The notes beneath the pieces are model-generated. The model was given only the letters and a program-made list of their open reading frames with translations. It did no database searches and was not told where the DNA came from. A stretch of 18,121 nt of DNA from Flavobacteriaceae bacterium (lineage in GTDB: Bacteria > Bacteroidota > Bacteroidia > Flavobacteriales > Flavobacteriaceae), in NCBI GenBank assembly GCA_013214425.1, contig JABSPN010000019.1:1-18121 (forward strand), in the 5' to 3' direction. The translations under genes were made by a program, and so were the position numbers. Positions 1-6,379 of the stretch are shown in pieces. Positions within the stretch are counted from its first letter, which is position 1. Every line of letters starts with the position of its first letter.

Positions 1-409
1 CCTCAGTAGCTTGTTTCTCTAAATCACCAACGATAGCGCCAACGGCCTTATCGATTCCTCTTTTTAAGTCCATTGGGTTGGCTCCAGCTGCTACGTTTTT
101 TAATCCCTCTTTTACGATAGATTGTGCTAAAACAGTCGCAGTTGTTGTACCATCTCCCGCAAGGTCATTAGTTTTTGAAGCTACTTCTTTAACCATTTGA
201 GCTCCCATGTTTTCTAATTCATCTGCTAGCTCAATTTCTTTTGCTACAGAAACTCCGTCTTTCGTTACTGTTGGTCCTCCAAAAGATTTAGAAATGGTTA
301 CATTTCTTCCTTTTGGTCCTAATGTCACTTTTACTGCATTGGCTAATGCATCCACACCGCGCTTTAATCCGTCGCGTGCTTCAATGTCAAATTTTATTTC
401 TTTTGCCAT
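1..409 (-). CDS. groEL: Chaperonin GroEL (60 kDa), N-terminal part only
   Basis: The first 136 codons of GroEL, reading leftwards and cut by the window edge, so about three quarters of the usual ~545 residues lie outside. The start is the ATG at 407-409, giving MAKEIKFDIEARDGLKRG, a typical bacterial GroEL start. The equatorial-domain nucleotide-binding motifs are visible: TLGPKGRNV near residue 30 and GDGTTTATVLAQ near residue 86. GroEL forms the cytoplasmic double-ring ATP-driven folding chamber with GroES. It lies 97 nt downstream of groES on the same strand and is presumably co-transcribed with it. That spacer carries a small inverted-repeat element, described separately. No frame disruption is seen in the part present. 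Confidence 0.97.
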   Translation of the reverse strand, partial: MAKEIKFDIEARDGLKRGVDALANAVKVTLGPKGRNVTISKSFGGPTVTKDGVSVAKEIELADELENMGAQMVKEVASKTNDLAGDGTTTATVLAQSIVKEGLKNVAAGANPMDLKRGIDKAVGAIVGDLEKQATE

Positions 410-423
410 GTTTGTGTATTTTT

Positions 424-499
424 TGTCATTCCCTTTTTTAAGGGAATTTTATTTTTTGTTTTCGTTTTTTATAGATTCCGCAACAAGTGCGAAATGACA
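424..499. repeat. Small inverted-repeat (MITE/REP-like) element in the groES-groEL spacer
   Basis: A 76-bp stretch bounded by terminal inverted repeats TGTCATT (424-430) and AATGACA (493-499). It contains two further hairpins. One is a perfect 8-bp stem ATTCCCTT/AAGGGAAT (428-435 and 440-447) with a TTTT loop. The other is TTCCGCA/TGCGAA (476-482 and 488-493) with one bulged C. The middle is T-rich. The layout resembles short non-coding repeats dispersed between genes in many Bacteroidetes. Only one copy is in this window, so its repetitive nature is inferred. It fills most of the groES-groEL spacer and would be transcribed within the groESL mRNA. Confidence 0.45.
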
Positions 500-506
500 T
501 GTTTAA

Positions 507-782
507 TTAAATGATTGCTAAGATGTCACTCTCACGCATCATCAAATAGTCTTTTCCTTCGAACTTTAACTCGGTTCCTGAATATTTTCCGTATAGAACA
601 GTGTCTCCTTCTTTAACAGTAAGTGGTTGGTCTTTTGTTCCAGTTCCAATAGCAACAACGGTACCTTTCTGTGGTTTTTCCTTAGCATTGTCTGGAATAA
701 TAATTCCTGATGCTGTAGTGGTTTCAGCTGGAGCAGGTTCTACAAGAACTCTGTCTGCCAATGGTTTAATGTTTAAAGCCAT
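507..782 (-). CDS. groES: Co-chaperonin GroES (10 kDa)
   Basis: A 91-residue protein, the normal length for GroES, which caps the GroEL chamber in the cytoplasm. It starts MALNIKPLADRVLVEPAPAE and carries the mobile-loop sequence TTTASGIIIPD near residues 22-32. The loop is followed by KEKPQKGTVVAIG and the C-terminal KFEGKDYLMMRESDILAII that closes the beta-barrel. The ATG at 780-782 is the only start that fits the family. It heads a groES-groEL unit on the minus strand. The upstream secG unit ends in a terminator, so groES must have its own promoter. That upstream region has an inverted repeat and a TTGGCAC element, listed separately. Confidence 0.97.
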   Translation of the reverse strand: MALNIKPLADRVLVEPAPAETTTASGIIIPDNAKEKPQKGTVVAIGTGTKDQPLTVKEGDTVLYGKYSGTELKFEGKDYLMMRESDILAII

Positions 783-829
783 TTGTTGAATTATTTTAGT
801 TTTATTTGATTTAAAATTTCATTCTGAAA

Positions 830-865
830 TTGTCAGAAATTGTGCCAATAGGGCTAGACTGACAA
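830..865 (-). promoter_or_regulatory. groES upstream region: TTGTCAG/CTGACAA inverted repeat with sigma-54-like element
   Basis: The perfect 7-bp inverted repeat TTGTCAG (830-836) / CTGACAA (859-865) has a 22-nt spacer. Read on the minus strand, the spacer contains TTGGCAC (complement of 842-848), a match to the sigma-54 -24 box. At the right spacing the next element is CTGAC where TTGCA is expected, so the -12 box is imperfect. A start about 12 nt further on would leave a leader of roughly 40 nt before groES. I found no good TAnnTTTG box between this region and the groES ATG. Use as a promoter is inferred; the repeat itself is plain in the sequence. Confidence 0.4.
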
Positions 866-880
866 ACTTTCATATGAGAT

Positions 881-906
881 AAAAAAAGCCAGCAATTTGC
901 TGGCTT
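881..906 (-). terminator. Intrinsic terminator after secG
   Basis: On the minus strand the stem AAGCCAGC/GCTGGCTT (8 bp, 5-nt AAATT loop) is followed by seven U residues, a textbook rho-independent terminator. It begins about 30 nt past the secG stop and separates the miaB-to-secG unit from groESL. Confidence 0.88.
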
Positions 907-934
907 ATTATATTGTAATCCTTATGATCTGAGA

Positions 935-1267
935 TTATTCGTTTTCACCTTCTTCTGGAGTAGTAAGTGGCTCTTCAGTAGTAGTGTTTTCAATAGGTGC
1001 AGTGTTGTCATCTATCGCTTCCTGAACTCTACTATTGCTGCTGTTAAAACCTGAAACATTAATTAATAAAATTAACGCTACTAAAACAGTTGCTAATGTC
1101 CATGTACTTTTATCAAGGAAGTCAGTAGTTTTTTGAGCTCCACCTATTTGTGTTCCACCACCACCAAACGTTCCAGATAATCCTCCACCTTTAGGATTTT
1201 GTACCATAATAACTAATACAAGTAATAAAGAAACTACTATGATTAATACCAACAGAATATTATACAT
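935..1267 (-). CDS. secG: Preprotein translocase subunit SecG
   Basis: A 110-residue inner-membrane protein that assists the SecYE channel during Sec-dependent export. It has two hydrophobic segments, about residues 2-22 and 54-73. Between them lies the conserved family loop VQNPKGGGLSGTFGGGGTQIGGAQKT... with the stretch of glycines. The C-terminal tail after residue 80 is acidic and low-complexity (TTTEEPLTTPEEGENE), as in other Bacteroidetes SecG proteins. It starts 12 nt after the TPR-like gene and is the last gene of the miaB unit, since a terminator follows at once. Confidence 0.93.
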   Translation of the reverse strand: MYNILLVLIIVVSLLLVLVIMVQNPKGGGLSGTFGGGGTQIGGAQKTTDFLDKSTWTLATVLVALILLINVSGFNSSNSRVQEAIDDNTAPIENTTTEEPLTTPEEGENE

Positions 1268-1279
1268 GATTCTATATTT

Positions 1280-2074
1280 TTATTTATTTAATTTTTTAAT
1301 CTCCTTAATTCGGTCTGCAAAGAAACTACTTTTTTCTGGATATTTCAAACTTAATATTTTATAAGCTTGAATTGCTTTTTTGTAGTTCTTTTGTTCAAGA
1401 TAAACTTTAGCCAAAGTTTCGGTCATTAATTGCTCCGGTTTATGCGAATGTTCTTCGGCTAAATTTTTTAATGGAGCTGTTTTTGACGGAGGTTTTATTT
1501 TTGGGTTTTTACTTAATAATGAATCGATTAAATCAAACTTTCCAGGCTCTTCTTTCTCTTTTTTAAGCGGCTTGATGATAGTCAATTGCAGCCATTCGTT
1601 AAAGGAATGTTTTTCGTTTTTATTGAACTCAAGCGGCTTTCCTATTTCTAAAATATTTTCAGGATCTTCTTCTAAATCTTTTGGGTTTTTAGGTTGAAAA
1701 AGATTAGGATCTTGAACAGGTTCGTTTTCAGAAAAATCAGCTTCTTCATAGCCTTTAACAACTTCAGCATCGGTAACGTAGATTTCTCGTAATCTCTTTT
1801 CTAAGGCCAGAATTTCATTGGAAATAAAGTTTTGATTAAACGCTTCTGAAGTAATAAAGTCAAACAAAACACTTCTGTCAGTGGTATATGCTGCGGTTAT
1901 TTTTAACTCCTGATTGTATTGATAGCTATCTTGATTTTTTAAGCCTTTTAAATATAAAGCTTTAGCCGATTGGAAATACGGGAATTTGTTGATAATATTT
2001 GTTAAGCCTTCGGTTTGTTTTTCGTTGATAACCTCAGGTTGTTTTAATAGATATGTGAACTCATTTGTAATCAT
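1280..2074 (-). CDS. TPR-like protein of unknown function between lptE and secG
   Basis: 264 residues with no signal peptide or membrane segment, so probably cytoplasmic. The N-terminal part (MITNEFTYLLKQPEVINEKQ) is helical in character. The middle, about residues 105-150, is acidic and proline-containing, and looks disordered. The C-terminal 60 residues contain a tetratricopeptide-type helix pair (ETLAKVYLEQKNYKKAIQAYKILSLKYPEKSSF) that suggests a protein-protein contact. Its ATG shares one base with the lptE stop (TAATG), so translation of the two is probably coupled. Family members I know of from flavobacteria are annotated only as hypothetical. No catalytic motif is visible and I do not assign a role. 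Confidence 0.8.
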   Translation of the reverse strand: MITNEFTYLLKQPEVINEKQTEGLTNIINKFPYFQSAKALYLKGLKNQDSYQYNQELKITAAYTTDRSVLFDFITSEAFNQNFISNEILALEKRLREIYVTDAEVVKGYEEADFSENEPVQDPNLFQPKNPKDLEEDPENILEIGKPLEFNKNEKHSFNEWLQLTIIKPLKKEKEEPGKFDLIDSLLSKNPKIKPPSKTAPLKNLAEEHSHKPEQLMTETLAKVYLEQKNYKKAIQAYKILSLKYPEKSSFFADRIKEIKKLNK

Positions 2075-2577
2075 TACCAGTTTGCCAATGAGGCATTAAA
2101 TATATCTTGAGTGATACGTTCAAATATTTCAGCAAGAGCTGCATCTAGTGTCGAACCTATTAATTGTTCTGTTGCTGGATAATCGTAAAAAAATGAAAAG
2201 CTTTTTTCAAAATCGTCATCTTCGTTTTTGCGATTAAAATAGCGAACATTGACACTCATTGTCAATCTGTTTTGCGCTGCGGTTTGTTGGGCTGTAGCAG
2301 TCATCGGAGCGATTCTGTATTCTGTGATTTCTCCTTCATAAACTAGATGTCCGCCAGAATTAGTAAGGCTTAAACTTGACTGATTTTGAATAATATCCTG
2401 AAGTGCGATGGTAAAATCACGATCAATTCCTGGCTCTACAATAGGGGCATTGTTTTGAAAGAAATTTACCTGAAACGTTTCAACTCCATCAGGAATACTG
2501 GCCCCAGTAAAAGAGTACTTTACCGAGCAACTTTGTAATCCAAAGACCACTAAAAAAACAAACCAAATCTGTCTCAT
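2074..2577 (-). CDS. lptE: LptE-like outer-membrane lipoprotein (LPS assembly)
   Basis: A 167-residue lipoprotein. A 12-residue hydrophobic stretch is followed by the lipobox LQSC, with lipidation expected at Cys17. The start CSVKYSFTGASIPDGVETFQV and the later SLSLTNSGGHLVYEGEITEYRI match the Bacteroidetes LptE family. LptE plugs the LptD barrel that inserts lipopolysaccharide into the outer membrane. The ATG at 2575-2577 is the only reasonable start because it leaves the signal peptide intact. A TACATTTG box ends just 5 nt before this ATG. The gene is 62 nt downstream of the sigma-54 activator and overlaps the next gene by one base. The family is divergent, so the assignment rests on the lipobox, the length, remembered similarity and gene order. 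Confidence 0.8.
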   Translation of the reverse strand: MRQIWFVFLVVFGLQSCSVKYSFTGASIPDGVETFQVNFFQNNAPIVEPGIDRDFTIALQDIIQNQSSLSLTNSGGHLVYEGEITEYRIAPMTATAQQTAAQNRLTMSVNVRYFNRKNEDDDFEKSFSFFYDYPATEQLIGSTLDAALAEIFERITQDIFNASLANW

Positions 2578-2582
2578 GAGTA

Positions 2583-2590
2583 CAAATGTA
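2583..2590 (-). promoter_or_regulatory. Possible -7 box directly before lptE
   Basis: TACATTTG on the minus strand is an exact TAnnTTTG match ending 5 nt before the lptE ATG. A transcript from it would be leaderless or nearly so. No TTG lies 17-23 nt further upstream, so this is weak evidence. Confidence 0.2.
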
Positions 2591-2639
2591 AAAACATTGT
2601 GGATTTAGACGTTATATTTTGCGAATATTTATGATTTGA

Positions 2640-3902
2640 TTACAAATCAAATTGCTTGATTTTTCTGTATAAAGTTCTTTCAGAAATCCCTAATTCTTTG
2701 GCTGCAAGCTTACGTTTTCCTTTGTTACGCTCTAGCGCTTTTTTGATTAGTTCTAGCTCTTTCTCATGAATGGAAAGAGTTTCTTCTTCCTGAATTTCTT
2801 CGGCAAAATCGTATTTGGCAGTTTCAGTATAAGTTGTCTCTTGTGGAATATGCAAGACTTCTACTTCGCTAGGTTCGCTAAGGGTAGGATTGATGATTTC
2901 TTCAGATTCTGGTTCGCTTCTGTAGATCTTCTGTATTAATTCCTGATTTTCTTCCTGAACCTGTTGAGAATTACCACTTCTCATTAATTCTGAAGTTAAT
3001 TTTTTAAGGTCATTCAAGTCGTTTTTCATATCGAATAAAACCTTGTACAGTATCTCTCTTTCAGTACTAAAATCACTTTCAGATTTTTTATCATCAATTA
3101 CCTGCGGAAGGTTGTTCCCGATGTTGGGAAGATAGGTTTGTAATGTCGTGGCATTAATCAAACGATCTTGTTCTAATACTGAAACCTGTTCAGCAACATT
3201 TCTTAACTGACGAATGTTTCCATTCCATCTATAGCGTAACAAAAGCTGCTTGGCCTGTTCGTCTAATTTCACTGCAGGCATCTTGTATTTTAAAGCAAAA
3301 TCTGAAGCAAACTTTCTAAAGAGTAGATGAATGTCTTCTCTTCTGTTACGTAAAGGAGGAAGCAAAATCTCAACCGTACTCAAACGATAGTAAAGATCTT
3401 CTCTGAATTTTCCTTTTTTGATGGCTTCAAACATATTTACGTTTGTAGCAGCAACAATTCTAACATTGGTTTTTTGTACTTTAGAAGATCCAACTTTGAT
3501 GAATTCTCCGTTTTCCAAAACACGTAATAATCGCACTTGAGTAGTTAAGGGTAATTCACCAACTTCATCAAGGAAAATAGTTCCGCCATCAGCAACTTCA
3601 AAGTAACCACTTCTGGTTTGTGTGGCTCCAGTAAAAGCCCCTTTTTCATGTCCGAATAATTCACTGTCAATAGTTCCTTCAGGAATCGCACCACAGTTTA
3701 CAGCAATATGTTTTCCATGCTTTCTGTGCGATAAGGCATGAATAATTTTAGGAATACTTTCTTTACCAACACCACTTTCTCCTGTGACAAGTACGGAAAT
3801 ATCGGTTGGAGCTACTTGAATGGCTTTTTCAATAGCTCTATTGAGTTGTGGGTCATTTCCAATGATCCCGAAGCGTTGTTTTATGGCTTGAATTGATTCC
3901 AT
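2640..3902 (-). CDS. Sigma-54-dependent transcriptional activator (AAA+ and Fis-type HTH)
   Basis: 420 residues. The AAA+ domain begins almost at the N-terminus, with no receiver, GAF or PAS sensor domain ahead of it. Walker A is GESGVGKE (41-48), the sigma-54 contact loop GAFTGA is intact (88-93), and Walker B is GGTIFLDEVGELP with Asp112/Glu113. The arginine-rich REDLYYRLS follows near 167. After a charged, low-complexity region of about 110 residues, the C-terminus is a Fis-type helix-turn-helix (KRKLAAKELGISERTLYRKIKQF) for DNA binding. It lies 9 nt after miaB and is co-transcribed with it. Its targets are not known; the TTGGCAC element before groES is a nearby candidate, by inference only. 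Activity may be set by expression or by a partner protein, as no sensor domain is present. Confidence 0.92.
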   Translation of the reverse strand: MESIQAIKQRFGIIGNDPQLNRAIEKAIQVAPTDISVLVTGESGVGKESIPKIIHALSHRKHGKHIAVNCGAIPEGTIDSELFGHEKGAFTGATQTRSGYFEVADGGTIFLDEVGELPLTTQVRLLRVLENGEFIKVGSSKVQKTNVRIVAATNVNMFEAIKKGKFREDLYYRLSTVEILLPPLRNRREDIHLLFRKFASDFALKYKMPAVKLDEQAKQLLLRYRWNGNIRQLRNVAEQVSVLEQDRLINATTLQTYLPNIGNNLPQVIDDKKSESDFSTEREILYKVLFDMKNDLNDLKKLTSELMRSGNSQQVQEENQELIQKIYRSEPESEEIINPTLSEPSEVEVLHIPQETTYTETAKYDFAEEIQEEETLSIHEKELELIKKALERNKGKRKLAAKELGISERTLYRKIKQFDL

Positions 3903-3911
3903 CTAGTGTTG

Positions 3912-5363
3912 TTAGTTGTTTTCTGAATATCCAACGGCTTCTCCTAAAAGCGTAGCACTGGTACATTCATTTATTTTGACGTTTACAAAATCTCCTGGTT
4001 TGTATTGACCGTTTTTGGGGAATACCACCATCGTGTTTTGTGTATTCCTTCCGGCCCAATGCTGATCAGATTTTTTTGATGATTTTTCAATTAACACTTC
4101 TTGAATTTTTCCTACATGAAGCTTTAATCTCTGGTGACCAATTTCTTGTTGAAGATTGATCACTTCTTGTAATCTTCTCTTTTTTATTTCTAACGGAATG
4201 TCATCTTCCATTTTTCTGGCAGCGAGTGTCCCTGGTCTTTCAGAATAGGCAAACATAAAACCGAAATCATACTTCACATATTTCATCAAATATAATGTGT
4301 CCTGATGATCTTCTTCAGTCTCTGTAGGGAAACCAGAAATCATATCTTGAGAAAGTGCCATTTCAGGAACAATCTTATAGATATTATCTACTAATTCCAT
4401 GTATTCCTTGCGAGTATGTTGTCTGTTCATCAGTTTTAAAACTCTGTCAGAACCACTTTGAACAGGCAAGTGTATGTATTTACAAATGTTTCTATGTTTA
4501 GCCATTACGTGTATCACTTCTAAACTCATATCTTGTGGGTTAGATGTAGAAAAACGTATTCTTAGTTTAGGCTGAGCAATAGCCACCATATCTAAAAGCT
4601 TCGCAAAATCAACAGCTGTAGCTTTTTGCATTTCAGAAGCATTTTTAAAATCTTTTTTAAGTCCCCCACCATACCACAGGTAACTGTCTACATTTTGTCC
4701 AAGAAGCGTTACTTCTTTAAAACCTTTGTCGACTAATTGATTGATTTCTTCAATAACCGATTGCGGATCACGACTTCTTTCTCTACCCCTTGTAAACGGT
4801 ACTACACAGAACGTACACATGTTATCACAACCTCTGGTAATCGATACAAAAGCAGTGACACCATTAGAATTAAGTCTTACAGGAGCGATATCACCATAGG
4901 TTTCTTCTTTAGAAAGAATAACATTCATAGCATTTCTTCCATCATCTACTTCTTTGATTAAGTTAGGGAGATCTTTATAAGCATCTGGTCCCACAACAAG
5001 ATCGACGATTTTTTCTTCTTCTAAGAATTTATCCTTTAATCTTTCAGCCATACAACCTAAGACTCCTACTTTCATGTTAGGATTGATCTTACGCTTGATA
5101 TCGTTATATTTTTTTAAACGATTACGAATGGTTTGTTCGGCTTTATCACGAATAGAACAGGTGTTCACTAATACCAAATCGGCATCCTCGAGGTTTTGAG
5201 TCGTATTAAAACCTTCTTTCGCCATAATAGAGGCGACTATTTCACTGTCTGAAAAGTTCATTTGACATCCATAGCTTTCAATAAAAAGTTTACGTGTGTT
5301 CCCTTCAGTGGCAATAGTTGCTAATTTTTCACCTTGTTTATTTTCGTCTATAATCTTCTCCAT
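3912..5363 (-). CDS. miaB: tRNA-2-methylthio-N6-dimethylallyladenosine synthase MiaB
   Basis: A 483-residue radical-SAM methylthiotransferase that adds the 2-methylthio group to i6A37 of tRNAs reading UNN codons. The N-terminal UPF0004 domain has the three auxiliary-cluster cysteines Cys33 (YGCQMN), Cys69 (NTCSIR) and Cys104 (LGCMAE). The radical-SAM motif CxxxCxxC is Cys179, Cys183 and Cys186 (RGCDNMCTFC). The C-terminus, after about residue 415, is a TRAM RNA-binding domain. The N-terminal extension of about 20 residues before KLFIESYGC is slightly long but common in this group. It is the first gene of the minus-strand unit, behind a good flavobacterial promoter (5392-5422) that overlaps a palindrome. 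Confidence 0.96.
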   Translation of the reverse strand: MEKIIDENKQGEKLATIATEGNTRKLFIESYGCQMNFSDSEIVASIMAKEGFNTTQNLEDADLVLVNTCSIRDKAEQTIRNRLKKYNDIKRKINPNMKVGVLGCMAERLKDKFLEEEKIVDLVVGPDAYKDLPNLIKEVDDGRNAMNVILSKEETYGDIAPVRLNSNGVTAFVSITRGCDNMCTFCVVPFTRGRERSRDPQSVIEEINQLVDKGFKEVTLLGQNVDSYLWYGGGLKKDFKNASEMQKATAVDFAKLLDMVAIAQPKLRIRFSTSNPQDMSLEVIHVMAKHRNICKYIHLPVQSGSDRVLKLMNRQHTRKEYMELVDNIYKIVPEMALSQDMISGFPTETEEDHQDTLYLMKYVKYDFGFMFAYSERPGTLAARKMEDDIPLEIKKRRLQEVINLQQEIGHQRLKLHVGKIQEVLIEKSSKKSDQHWAGRNTQNTMVVFPKNGQYKPGDFVNVKINECTSATLLGEAVGYSENN

Positions 5364-5391
5364 TTACTTCTAATGTGTGATTTTGAGTTTG

Positions 5392-5422
5392 CAAAGATAG
5401 TGCTAAAATGTAAATCTGACAA
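5392..5422 (-). promoter_or_regulatory. Promoter of the miaB operon
   Basis: On the minus strand TATCTTTG (complement of 5392-5399) is an exact match to the Bacteroidetes -7 consensus TAnnTTTG. TTG (complement of 5420-5422) lies 20 nt upstream as the -33 element. The predicted leader to the miaB ATG is roughly 25 nt. The -33 element lies inside the palindrome at 5413-5433. Confidence 0.75.
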
Positions 5423-5433
5423 AGTGTCAGATT
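5413..5433. promoter_or_regulatory. Palindromic operator candidate between miaB and the membrane-protein gene
   Basis: A perfect 9-bp inverted repeat AATCTGACA / TGTCAGATT around a 3-nt AAG centre. It covers the -33 element of the miaB promoter and its right edge touches the TTG of a possible rightward promoter. One dimeric regulator bound here could affect both directions. The inner CTGACA/TGTCAG half-sites are the same as those flanking the groES promoter region. Confidence 0.5.
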
Positions 5434-5463
5434 GGTATTCGTAACAAAATAGTAGTAAATTTA
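5432..5463 (+). promoter_or_regulatory. Possible rightward promoter for the membrane-protein gene
   Basis: TTG at 5432-5434 and TAAATTTA at 5456-5463 have a 21-nt spacer. This matches TTG/TAnnTTTG except for the last base. The predicted leader to the ATG at 5486 would be near 20 nt. Confidence 0.35.
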
Positions 5464-5485
5464 TACTAATTAATTAAAAACTACT

Positions 5486-6280
5486 ATGCATATCTCAGAA
5501 TTAAAAGAAGCAATAGAGCGAAATAATCCATTAGATTTTGGAAAAATATTTGAGAAATCCTTTGAGCTTTTTAAGAAGGTCTGGGCAACATGTTTATTGC
5601 ATTACCTTCTTCAAATGGTTTTAGTAATACCGTTGTTTTTTGTTTTTTACATCGGATTTGTAGCTTCAATGATTGCTGGTGAGGAAGGTTTTTTTAATGA
5701 GTATTTCAATGAAGGTAGATCTGTTTTGGTAATTGTTGGTTTTACATTATTACTGTTAATTGTGATTGTTATAGTAAATGCGATTGTTGTTGCGCTTAAT
5801 GCAGGTTTTTTAAGAATAGTGAAACAAAAAGATTATGATTTGCCAGAAGAAGAAAACGCTTTCTTTTATTTTTTTAGAAGCGGAATGTTTATGAAGTCAA
5901 TGGTGTTGTCGTTGGCGATAATCGGAGTTTCCATTTTAGCATCATCATTATGTGTTATTCCCATAATTTATGTAATAGTTCCTATCTATATATCTTACGC
6001 AGTATTCGCTTTTAATCCTGATTTAAGTATTAGAGATATTTTAAGTGTGAGTTTCAAGCTAGGAACAAAAAAATGGTTAGTTAGCTTTGGTTTAATTTTC
6101 GTGTCCTCGATTTTATCGCAAATAGTAGGATCTTTGATTTGTGGAATAGGGATTTTAGTTACAGCTTCATTTGTTTACTTGCCAGTATATTATATCTACA
6201 AAGACACAATCGGTTTTGGTGAAAATGATGAAATCGAAGAAATAGGAGATGGATCTTTCACAAATAATTATACAAATTAA
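5486..6280 (+). CDS. Multi-pass membrane protein of unknown function
   Basis: 264 residues. A soluble N-terminal helix region of about 30 residues (HISELKEAIERNNPLDFGKIFEKSF) is followed by five or six hydrophobic segments, near residues 40-65, 80-108, 138-175 (probably two helices) and 200-235 (possibly two). A short acidic C-terminal tail follows. The sequence FDFGKIFEKSF-type start and long hydrophobic stretches recall the glycerophosphodiester phosphodiesterase membrane-domain/DUF975-like group. That is a resemblance only, and no catalytic motif is visible. The start at 5486 keeps the predicted rightward promoter upstream and has A-rich leader sequence before it. It is divergent from miaB, 122 nt away, and lies 99 nt before topA, which has its own promoter. 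Confidence 0.82.
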   Translation: MHISELKEAIERNNPLDFGKIFEKSFELFKKVWATCLLHYLLQMVLVIPLFFVFYIGFVASMIAGEEGFFNEYFNEGRSVLVIVGFTLLLLIVIVIVNAIVVALNAGFLRIVKQKDYDLPEEENAFFYFFRSGMFMKSMVLSLAIIGVSILASSLCVIPIIYVIVPIYISYAVFAFNPDLSIRDILSVSFKLGTKKWLVSFGLIFVSSILSQIVGSLICGIGILVTASFVYLPVYYIYKDTIGFGENDEIEEIGDGSFTNNYTN

Positions 6281-6326
6281 ACTACGTTTAAATAGAGTAG
6301 ATTTTAACCTTATTGCTATAGGTAGG

Positions 6327-6357
6327 TTCAACATTAAATTTTTTTGATATACTTTTG
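6327..6357 (+). promoter_or_regulatory. topA promoter
   Basis: TACTTTTG at 6350-6357 matches TAnnTTTG exactly, with TTC (near TTG) 20 nt upstream at 6327-6329. The start would fall near 6361, leaving a leader of about 19 nt to the ATG at 6380. This also rules out the in-frame TTG at 6344 as a translation start. Confidence 0.65.
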
Positions 6358-6379
6358 CAGTCGAAAATTAAATGGAACT

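Noticed and set aside
207..497. 96-codon plus-strand frame over the groEL start and the spacer
   Set aside because: It is the antisense of a clear GroEL coding region plus low-complexity T-rich spacer; no homology-like features.
6344..6379. N-terminal extension of topA from an in-frame TTG at 6344
   Set aside because: The TTG overlaps the topA promoter -7 box (6350-6357) and the extension is not family-like; MAKNLVIVESPAKAK at 6380 is the conserved start.
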